64,000 nucleotides of DNA from Pigmentiphaga sp. (GTDB lineage Bacteria; Pseudomonadota; Gammaproteobacteria; Burkholderiales; Burkholderiaceae_B), in contig JALOAI010000012.1 of the NCBI GenBank assembly GCA_023228945.1, forward strand, positions 96,066 to 160,065, in the 5' to 3' direction. The notes under the pieces are model-generated. The model was not told the DNA's origin. It was given only the letters and a program-made list of their open reading frames with translations, and searched no databases. Position numbers and translations under genes: made by a program. Positions 52,572 through 59,026 of this stretch are shown here, in pieces; within the stretch, counting starts at the first letter, position 1, and each line of letters opens with the position of its first letter.

Positions 52572-53929
52572 GCAAGCGCCAAAAGCCGGATTCCGTGACT
52601 TGGCACGAGGCCAGGCAATACCCGGCCCCACCGGCGGTCGACTGCCCTACGGACGACAGCTCGGCATCGCCAGCCGACGGGCCTGTGTCCGTCACCGCGC
52701 TCTCCCGGGCCAACCTCGCGCGACCTGGCGACGCCGCGCGGGCTGGGCCCGCGACGGCGTTGGCTCCAGTACGGCCGGGCATGCGGTTTCTGCCCGGCGG
52801 CGCCTTCCTGATGGGCAGCAACCGCTTCTATCCTGAAGAAGCGCCGATACGGCGCACGGCGATCGACGCCTTCTGGATCGACGAAACCCCGGTCACCAAC
52901 GCCGACTTCGGCGCCTTCGTGCGGGCCACCGGCTATCTCACCCTGGCCGAGCGGGAGCCCGACCCCGCCCTCGTCGCCGGCCTGCCGCCCGAGTTCGCGC
53001 GAGCGGGATCGATGGTGTTCGATAACCGCAACCGGGTGCCCTCGGGCACAGGCCTGCCCTGGTGGCCCTTTCGGGCGGGCGCCTGCTGGCGGCGGCCACT
53101 GGGCGAAGGCAGCGGCATCGACGATCTGGCCGATCACCCGGTGGTGCATATCGCCTGCGAGGACGCCGAAGCCTACGCACACTGGGCGGGCAAATCCTTG
53201 CCCACCGAAGCCGAATGGGAATATGCCGCACGCGGCGGCCTGGCCGACGCCGACTACGCCTGGGGCGACGAGCTCGCCCCCGGGGGCATCCAGATGGCCA
53301 ACACCTGGCAGGGTGAATTCCCGTGGACGAACCTGGCCCTGGACGGCTGGGAACGCACATCGCCGGTGCGCAGCTATCCCGCCAATGGCCATGGCCTCTA
53401 CGACATGATCGGCAATGTGTGGGAATGGACCGCCGACTGGTGGCATGAGCGCGCCGAGCCGCCTCAAGCGCGAATCCTCCCTCGGGGAGGAAGTCGCGAA
53501 GCGACCGGAGGGCCGTCCATTCGCCGCGCCGAGCCGCCTCAAGCGCGAATCCTCCCTCGGGGAGGAAGTCGCGAAGCGACCGGAGGGCCGTCCATTCGCC
53601 GCGCCGAGCCGCCTCAAGCGCGAACCCTCCCTCGGGGAGGAAGTCGCGAAGCGACCGGAGGGCGCAGTGAGCCCACCGCACAGCCGGCATCCCAAGGCGC
53701 GCCGAGCTGCTGTGCCGAGCGCAATCCCACCGGCGGCTCGCTTGCGGACAGCTGCGATCCGGCGCTGGCGGTGCTCGTACCGCGCCGCGTGATCAAGGGC
53801 GGCTCCCATTTGTGCGCTCCCAACTATTGCCGGCGCTACCGGCCGGCGGCCCGCCACGCGCAAGCCGTGGACACCTCGACCAGCCACATCGGCTTTCGTT
53901 GCGTCGTGCGCACGGCCGGACTTGGCTAG
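52568..53929 (+). CDS. Formylglycine-generating enzyme (sulfatase maturase) with an R75 insertion
   Basis: 453 residues from the GTG at 52568; an ATG at 52538 is possible. The FGE fold starts MRFLPGGAFLMGSNRFYPEE, then FWIDETPVTNADFGAFVRAT, LPTEAEWEYAARGGL and GLYDMIGNVWEWTADWW. The catalytic region is VIKGGSHLCAPNYCRRYRPA. It contains the two active cysteines near residues 416 and 421 with the expected four residues between, and ends SHIGFRC. R75 array F is inserted in the variable loop between WEWTADWWHE and the catalytic strand. It oxidises the sulfatase cysteine to formylglycine using oxygen and copper. Confidence 0.93.
   Translation: MSKRQKPDSVTWHEARQYPAPPAVDCPTDDSSASPADGPVSVTALSRANLARPGDAARAGPATALAPVRPGMRFLPGGAFLMGSNRFYPEEAPIRRTAIDAFWIDETPVTNADFGAFVRATGYLTLAEREPDPALVAGLPPEFARAGSMVFDNRNRVPSGTGLPWWPFRAGACWRRPLGEGSGIDDLADHPVVHIACEDAEAYAHWAGKSLPTEAEWEYAARGGLADADYAWGDELAPGGIQMANTWQGEFPWTNLALDGWERTSPVRSYPANGHGLYDMIGNVWEWTADWWHERAEPPQARILPRGGSREATGGPSIRRAEPPQARILPRGGSREATGGPSIRRAEPPQARTLPRGGSREATGGRSEPTAQPASQGAPSCCAERNPTGGSLADSCDPALAVLVPRRVIKGGSHLCAPNYCRRYRPAARHAQAVDTSTSHIGFRCVVRTAGLG
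53446..53672 (+). repeat. R75 repeat array F (three units) inside the maturase gene
   Basis: Three units repeat every 75 bases with spacer CGTCCATTCGCC. The gene uses a different frame from arrays A, B, D and E and reads RAEPPQARILPRGGSREATG. TGAGC at 53446-53450 and 53668-53672 flanks 222 inserted bases. Confidence 0.95.
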
Positions 53930-53932
53930 CTG

Positions 53933-54488
53933 ATGCCTCGGCTTGAGACAGGGCAGTACGCGGCCGGCTATCAGAGAGCCAATGTGGCCCGTGCCTTGGC
54001 GAACGGCCAGCGTATCGCCGCCGCCCTGGACGACGCCCGCGTCGACTCCATCGAAGTCGCCCACGGCGATGGCCTCGCAGGCTCCAGCTTCAACTACGGC
54101 TTTGGCGCCCACACCGATCTCGAATGGATCGAGGCCGTGGCCGACACCGTGCGCCATGCCCAGGTCGCCACCCTGCTCATCCCCGGCATCGGCACCGTGC
54201 ACGATCTCAAGAACGCCTACGCCGCCGGCGCCCGCGTCGTGCGCGTGGCCACCCACTGCACCGAGGCCGATGTGTCCCGCCAGCACATCGAGGTCGCTCG
54301 CGAACTGGGTATGGATACGGTGGGCTTTCTCATGATGAGCCACATGACCACGCCCCAGGCGCTCGCCCAGCAGGGCAAGCTCATGGAGAGCTATGGCGCC
54401 ACCTGCATCTTCGCGACGCATGGTGGGCGGCCAGGAGGACATGATCGTGGATGTGGCGCTGGATCTCAAGCAGCGGCAGGCGGCCTGA
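53933..54488 (+). pseudogene. Internally deleted copy of 4-hydroxy-2-oxovalerate aldolase
   Basis: Bases 54011-54410 match 63504-63903 of the intact aldolase gene at the window end, with about seven mismatches in 400 bases. The N-terminal 26 codons are unrelated to the intact gene, including loss of the SDVTLRDG metal motif. At about 54411 the sequence jumps to MVGGQEDMIVDVALDLKQRQ, the usual C-terminal end of the same enzyme, in another frame. Roughly half of the barrel is therefore missing and no active protein is possible. Confidence 0.9.
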
Positions 54489-54622
54489 GCCAGCGTTGCC
54501 GGACATAACCAGCGGCCTCAGCTTCCGCCTTGGTGGCCCTCCCAATGGCGGCCTTTAAGCCGCCACGGGGGCAATCGAGCATGGCTTCCAAAAAGGAATA
54601 TGTTGCGCGATGCGCACCATGC

Positions 54623-54628
54623 TACAAT
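54623..54628 (+). promoter_or_regulatory. Candidate -10 box of the higBA operon
   Basis: TACAAT lies eight bases before the HigB start, so the transcript would have almost no leader. TTGCGC at 54603-54608 is a poor -35 match with a short spacer. Confidence 0.35.
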
Positions 54629-54635
54629 CATCGGC

Positions 54636-54914
54636 ATGATCAAGTCGTTTCGTCACAAGGGCTTGCGCCGGTTCTATGAAACCGGCAATGCGTCGGGTAT
54701 TCAACCCAGCCACGGCAAGCGGCTCCGCTTGCAGCTCATCGCCCTCAACACCGCGACCTGCATCGAGGATATGGATCTTCCCGGCTTTCGCCTGCATCCG
54801 CTCAAAGGCGACATGCACGGCCGCTGGTCCATCGCCGTCAACGGCAACTGGCGCGTAACGTTCGAATTCCACGACGGCAACGCCCACGTTCTGGACTACG
54901 AGGACTATCACTGA
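54636..54914 (+). CDS. higB: HigB-type toxin (RelE/ParE superfamily mRNA interferase)
   Basis: 92 residues from the ATG at 54636. MIKSFRHKGLRRFYETG, LRLQLIALNTATCIEDMDLP, FRLHPLKGDMHGRWSIAVNG and NWRVTFEF...YEDYH are conserved HigB features. The toxin cleaves mRNA on the ribosome and is neutralised by the antitoxin of the next gene. The stop codon overlaps the antitoxin ATG. The toxin-first order is typical of higBA. Confidence 0.96.
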   Translation: MIKSFRHKGLRRFYETGNASGIQPSHGKRLRLQLIALNTATCIEDMDLPGFRLHPLKGDMHGRWSIAVNGNWRVTFEFHDGNAHVLDYEDYH

Positions 54915-55207
54915 TGACCATGCACAATCCTCCGCATCCCGGCGAATTCATCACCGGGATTTATCTCGAGCCATACGGCATCAGCGGCCGCGAACTCGCG
55001 CAAAAACTGGACGTCGCACCGTCCACTCTGAGCCGTCTGCTCAAAGGCAGCAGCCGGGTAACGCCAGAAATGGCCCTGCGGCTCTCCAAGGCGCTGGGGC
55101 GTACGCCCGAAAGCTGGCTGGCCATGCAAGACGCCCACGATTTGTGGATCGCGCGCCAGCAGCTCGACCTCCAGCGCGTCGCCAGGCTCGAGCTGGAGCC
55201 CGCCTAA
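54914..55207 (+). CDS. higA: HigA-type antitoxin
   Basis: 97 residues. NPPHPGEFITGIYLEPYGIS is the standard HigA opening. The helix-turn-helix reads GRELAQKLDVAPSTLSRLLK followed by SRVTPEMALRLSKALG, then TPESWLAMQDAHDLW. It binds HigB and represses its own operon. The end of the gene overlaps the end of the convergent LysR gene by four bases. Confidence 0.97.
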   Translation: MTMHNPPHPGEFITGIYLEPYGISGRELAQKLDVAPSTLSRLLKGSSRVTPEMALRLSKALGRTPESWLAMQDAHDLWIARQQLDLQRVARLELEPA

Positions 55208-56178
55208 ACGCCGGAGCCTTCAGCGGTAAAGCCCTTCAGCCCCAGGAAAAGCCTGGTGAAGACACCGCGCAGCCATTCGTTCGCCGGCTCCCGATGGAAT
55301 CGATCGTGCCACACCATGGTCACATCGAAACCCGGAAACGGAACTGGCGGCTCGATCACCTGGATCGGCATATGATTGGCCACCAGTGCCGCAAGATTGC
55401 TGGGGATGAGACCGACCAGATCGGTCCCCGACACCACGGGTCCGACACAGAGCAAACTGTGCACGCGCAGCGCCACGCTCGCCCTGACCGTGGAACCCGA
55501 CAAAACCTTGGCCACAGCCGCCGCGTGCTCCATGCCCTCGGGCCCTCCCACCACGTGCGGCAGTTCGCGCATTTGTTCGCGTGCCACCCGGCCCTCCACC
55601 ATGGGGTGGCCCTTGCGCACGACATAGACAAACTGCTCATGGAATAAGCGCCTGTGGCGCACTTGCTTGCTCAGGCTGCCAAAGAAGCCAACGGCCAGAT
55701 CGATCTGACCCGATGCCAGCCCCTCATGGATGCGTTCCACGGTGGGGGAAACCGCACGTATCGCGACATGGGGCGCTTCGTGCGCCAGATGCGCCATGAG
55801 CCGCGGCAGCAAGATCCGTTCGCCGACATCGCTCATGGCGACATGGAAGGTGCGCGACTGCACAGCGTGATCAAACACGGGATGCTCCAGCGTGGAGCGC
55901 AGGACGTCGAGCGCCGCTGACACGGGCACGGCGAGTTCGTCGGCAAAAGGAGTCGGCATGACTCCGCGCTGTTGGCGCACGAAGAGCGTGTCGCCGTACA
56001 TCTCGCGCAAGCGCCCCAGCCCCCGGCTGACCGCCGGTTGGGACAAACCCATGTGATGACCGGCGGCCGTGAGGTTTCGAGTGCGATAAATCGTCTCGAA
56101 GAGCTCCAACAGATTCAGATCGACTTGCCGGCTCAAGGGACGCGAGCGCTCCGTGTGCTTCATATGCGTTTCTGACAT
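55204..56178 (-). CDS. LysR-family transcriptional regulator of the meta-cleavage operon
   Basis: 324 residues. The DNA-binding part is VDLNLLELFETIYRTRNLTA, helix-turn-helix AAGHHMGLSQPAVSRGLGRL, then REMYGDTLFVRQQRGVMPT. The effector domain begins FHVAMSDVGERILLPRLM. It is divergent from the Bug gene that opens the aromatic pathway operon and probably activates it in the presence of an aromatic acid or pathway intermediate. Confidence 0.94.
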   Translation of the reverse strand: MSETHMKHTERSRPLSRQVDLNLLELFETIYRTRNLTAAGHHMGLSQPAVSRGLGRLREMYGDTLFVRQQRGVMPTPFADELAVPVSAALDVLRSTLEHPVFDHAVQSRTFHVAMSDVGERILLPRLMAHLAHEAPHVAIRAVSPTVERIHEGLASGQIDLAVGFFGSLSKQVRHRRLFHEQFVYVVRKGHPMVEGRVAREQMRELPHVVGGPEGMEHAAAVAKVLSGSTVRASVALRVHSLLCVGPVVSGTDLVGLIPSNLAALVANHMPIQVIEPPVPFPGFDVTMVWHDRFHREPANEWLRGVFTRLFLGLKGFTAEGSGV

Positions 56179-56193
56179 ATCACAGATTCTAAT

Positions 56194-56209
56194 ATTTCAT
56201 TTCTGAAAT
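56194..56209. promoter_or_regulatory. Palindromic LysR-type site before the meta-cleavage operon
   Basis: ATTTCA-TTTC-TGAAAT is a perfect 6-base inverted repeat, 16 bases upstream of the LysR start and 121 bases before the Bug gene, in an AT-rich pocket. It is well placed for autoregulation and activation. Confidence 0.6.
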
Positions 56210-56329
56210 GTCATATCCCGCCCTACCATGAATGGCGCCGATGGCCGTACCACCACAAGGCCAGCGGCCAATAGAGCCATTCCCGTTCCGGGAGCCAAGT
56301 ATCGGCCGCCACACCAGGAGACACCGCCC

Positions 56330-57319
56330 ATGAAACAGAGACGCCTCATCCTCACCGGCATCGCCGCCGCGATAGCCGCACCGCTTATCCTTGGCGGAGG
56401 CACGGTCCATGCCCAAGATTTTCCGTCAAAGCCCGTTCGGGTGATCACGCCGTTTCCGCCCGGCGCCGGGCCCGAGGTGGCGATGCGCGTGGTGAGCGAA
56501 CCACTGGCTCGCAAGTGGGATCAGCCCGTCATCGTCGACAACCGCTCTGGCGGCAACGGGCTCATTGCGGTCAATCTTTTCAAAAGCGCTCCCGAGGACT
56601 ACCACAACCTGCTGCTGATCGATAGCAATCACGCCACCACACATCCGCATACCTTCCAGAACCTGCCCTACGACGTGCAACAGGATTTTCAGCCCATCGG
56701 GATCATCCTGCGTACGCCGTTCTTCGTGGCTGTTGCGCCGGACAGCCCTTATCAATCCGTGGAAGACATCGTGTCGGCCGCCAAGGCGGATCCTGAGGGC
56801 ATCACTTATGGCTCCTGGTTCGTCGGCAGCCCGGGACACATCGGCGCAGCCCGCCTGGAGTCGCTGAGCGACGTCCGCATGCAGCACATTCCATACCGCG
56901 ACTTCGGCCAACTCTATGCCGCCGTCTCCACTCAGGAAGTGGATTGGGCCTTGGGCAGCATTGCCAGCGCGGGCGCCCTGGAGCGTGGCGGCAAGCTTCG
57001 CTTCCTGGCGCTGGCGGCGCCCGAGCGCTCGCCTCTCTACCCCGACGTACCAGCCACGAGCGAGCGGCCAGGGCTGCAGGATTTTCAGGTCAATGCCTGG
57101 GTAGGCCTATTTGCGCACAAAAGCATGCCCGCCGAGGTCCGCGATCAGGTGGCCGCCGATCTGCGCGAGGCGCTGGGCCAGGCTTCCGTCGTCGAACGCT
57201 ATCAAAGCCTGGGCTACGAAACTCCACAACCGACGCCAAGCGAGTTCGGGGCGCTCATCCAGCGCGAAACCGATGGATGGGCGGACATCATCCGGGCCGC
57301 CAACATCCGATTGGATTGA
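56330..57319 (+). CDS. Bug/TctC-family periplasmic binding protein
   Basis: 329 residues; CAGGAG precedes the ATG at 56330. The signal peptide ends GGGTVHA and the mature part begins QDFPSKPVRVITPFPPGAGP. QPVIVDNRSGGNGLIAVNLF and MQHIPYRDFGQLYAAVSTQE match the family. It opens the meta-cleavage operon and may capture the aromatic acid that feeds it. Confidence 0.94.
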   Translation: MKQRRLILTGIAAAIAAPLILGGGTVHAQDFPSKPVRVITPFPPGAGPEVAMRVVSEPLARKWDQPVIVDNRSGGNGLIAVNLFKSAPEDYHNLLLIDSNHATTHPHTFQNLPYDVQQDFQPIGIILRTPFFVAVAPDSPYQSVEDIVSAAKADPEGITYGSWFVGSPGHIGAARLESLSDVRMQHIPYRDFGQLYAAVSTQEVDWALGSIASAGALERGGKLRFLALAAPERSPLYPDVPATSERPGLQDFQVNAWVGLFAHKSMPAEVRDQVAADLREALGQASVVERYQSLGYETPQPTPSEFGALIQRETDGWADIIRAANIRLD

Positions 57320-57327
57320 GTTTTCCC

Positions 57328-58212
57328 ATGATCAATCTGTTAGACATACGTTACGTCCGTCTCGGCACCCGAGATCTCGCGCAGGCCGAGCAGTTCTCCC
57401 GCGAGATCCTGGGCCTGGAGCTGGTGCGGCGCGAAGCGGGCGCCAGCTACTTCCGCAGCGACAGCCGGGATCACACCCTGGTCTACTTCGAGGGCGATCC
57501 CGCCGACCATACCGTGGGCTTCGAGGTGCGTACCACCGGCGAACTGGAGCAGGCCGCGGCAGAGCTCGAGCGCCTCGGATTTCAGGTGCATGTGGGAACC
57601 CCCGAAGAATGCGAGCAGCGTTATGTCGAATCCTTCATTCATTTCAAGGACCCGACTGGCAACGAGATCGATTTGATGGCACGTCCGCACCACAGCGGGA
57701 GGCGTTATTTTCCTTCGCGGGACGCAGGCATCACCGGCTTCAGCCATGTTGGCCTGTGCACCACCGACGCCGTGCGGGATGAAGGTTTCTGGACCGGCGT
57801 GCTGAGCGCCCGCGTGAGCGACCGCATTGGCCAGGCGCCCTTGCTGCGCATCGATGAAGTGCACCATAAGGTTGCTCTCTTTCCTACGTCTCACGCGGGC
57901 GTGCAGCACATCAATCATCAGGTCGAAGACATCGACGACATCATGCGTGCCTGGTACATGCTGCAGAAGCACAATGTGCGCATCGCCTTCGGGCCCGGAC
58001 GTCATCCGACGTCGGGGGCGAAATTCCTGTACTTCCGGGGGCCTGACGATATGATCTTCGAGTACTCCACGGGTGTCCGGCTCATCCAGCCCGAAGAAGA
58101 GGCGAGCTATCGTCCGCGCCAGTTTCCACGGGCCAACGAGTCTTTCTGCATGTGGGGAGCGGTTCCCGATATCCCCGAATTTCGCCAGCCCGTACCGGGG
58201 GTAAAAGCATGA
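57328..58212 (+). CDS. Extradiol ring-cleavage dioxygenase (VOC superfamily, type I)
   Basis: 294 residues made of two VOC modules. The N-terminal module (DIRYVRLGTRDLAQAEQFSR) has lost metal ligands. The C-terminal module carries the probable iron ligands His140 (GFSHVGLCTTD), His197 (HINHQVEDID) and Glu245 (MIFEYSTG), in the order found in 2,3-dihydroxybiphenyl and catechol 2,3-dioxygenases. It opens a catechol-type ring beside the hydroxyls to give a 2-hydroxymuconate semialdehyde derivative. The downstream enzymes finish the pathway. Its stop overlaps the next ATG (ATGA at 58209). Confidence 0.93.
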   Translation: MINLLDIRYVRLGTRDLAQAEQFSREILGLELVRREAGASYFRSDSRDHTLVYFEGDPADHTVGFEVRTTGELEQAAAELERLGFQVHVGTPEECEQRYVESFIHFKDPTGNEIDLMARPHHSGRRYFPSRDAGITGFSHVGLCTTDAVRDEGFWTGVLSARVSDRIGQAPLLRIDEVHHKVALFPTSHAGVQHINHQVEDIDDIMRAWYMLQKHNVRIAFGPGRHPTSGAKFLYFRGPDDMIFEYSTGVRLIQPEEEASYRPRQFPRANESFCMWGAVPDIPEFRQPVPGVKA

Positions 58213-58330
58213 CCACACGCCCCAGCGCATACCCCGCCATTCAGGGCGGGGTCGAGCAAGGCAGTCGTCCGCTGGAGCCGAAGGCGCCCTCCAATGGCGG
58301 CGGAGAAGCTCCTGACGATAGGCCGAAGCC
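58209..58330 (+). repeat. Repeat B copy forming the 5' end of the class II aldolase-like gene
   Basis: It starts with copy 8 of the dispersed motif, then the hairpin CCCCGCC-ATTCAG-GGCGGGG, then CCGCTGGAGCCGAAGGC, GGCGGAGAAGCTCC and AGGCCGAAG. The blocks come in the same order as in the reverse complement of 37222-37357. Confidence 0.85.
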
Positions 58331-59021
58331 CTTCACCCCCACGGACACCGTGCAACGCCAACTACGTATCGCAGCCCGCGCGCTCGGTCGCCATGGCCTG
58401 GCGCATGCTTATGGGCACTGCAGCGTGCGACTCGATGCCGATCACTTCCTGGTCTGCGCCGCCCGCCCCATGGGCTTGCTTGCTCCCGGCGAACAGGGCC
58501 AGGTCGTGCCCATCGCCGGCCCGCTGCCTTCGGGCGTCCTTGGCGAAGTTCGATTACACCAACAATTGTACCGGCGCCGCCCCGACGTCCAGGCAGTCGC
58601 CCGTTCCATGCCACCCGCCCTGATGACCTTGGGGACTGCTCGACGCACGCCAAAGCCCCGCCACGGCATGGGCTCGTACTTTGGCGAAGGCGCCGCGCTC
58701 TGGGACGATCCACAACTCATCCGCGACGACGCGCTGGCCAGCGCCGCGATCGACGCCATGGCACACCACAATGCCCTGGTGATGCGCGGCAATGGCGTCG
58801 TCGTCGTGGCCGACTCGCTCCCGAAGGTGGTGTGCCTCACCTGGTTCCTCGAGGACGCCGCAAAGCTGGAACTGGGCGTGCTCGCCGCGGGCCTGGAAGG
58901 CAGCTCCGTGGTCTTGCAAGCCGCCGAGACGGAGCGGCGAGCCACCAGCTCGGGGGGCATTTTTGAGCGCATGTGGGAGTACCTCACCCACGGCGATACC
59001 GAACTTCATTGGCAGGAATAG
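58209..59021 (+). CDS. Class II aldolase/adducin-like protein without canonical metal histidines
   Basis: 270 residues. The first 40 (MTTRPSAYPAIQGG to about DDRPKPF) are encoded by repeat B. The domain proper begins VQRQLRIAARALGRHGLAHA, with HCSVRL and GEVRLHQQLYRRRPDVQAV. The zinc pair H-x-H that normally follows reads ARSMPPAL, so two metal ligands are missing; HHNALVMRGNGVVV retains the third-ligand area. Relatives in aromatic pathways act as decarboxylases of dihydroxyphthalate-type acids. Whether this protein is active is unclear. Confidence 0.85.
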   Translation: MTTRPSAYPAIQGGVEQGSRPLEPKAPSNGGGEAPDDRPKPFTPTDTVQRQLRIAARALGRHGLAHAYGHCSVRLDADHFLVCAARPMGLLAPGEQGQVVPIAGPLPSGVLGEVRLHQQLYRRRPDVQAVARSMPPALMTLGTARRTPKPRHGMGSYFGEGAALWDDPQLIRDDALASAAIDAMAHHNALVMRGNGVVVVADSLPKVVCLTWFLEDAAKLELGVLAAGLEGSSVVLQAAETERRATSSGGIFERMWEYLTHGDTELHWQE

Positions 59022-59026
59022 CAACC

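Noticed and set aside
52502..54469. 655-codon minus-strand frame across the maturase and aldolase fragment
   Set aside because: Both plus-strand genes have recognisable catalytic motifs; the antisense product shows none.
54547..54564. Hairpin GGCGGC-CTTTAA-GCCGCC behind the aldolase pseudogene as a terminator
   Set aside because: No T tract follows and the stem has only six pairs, so termination is not supported.
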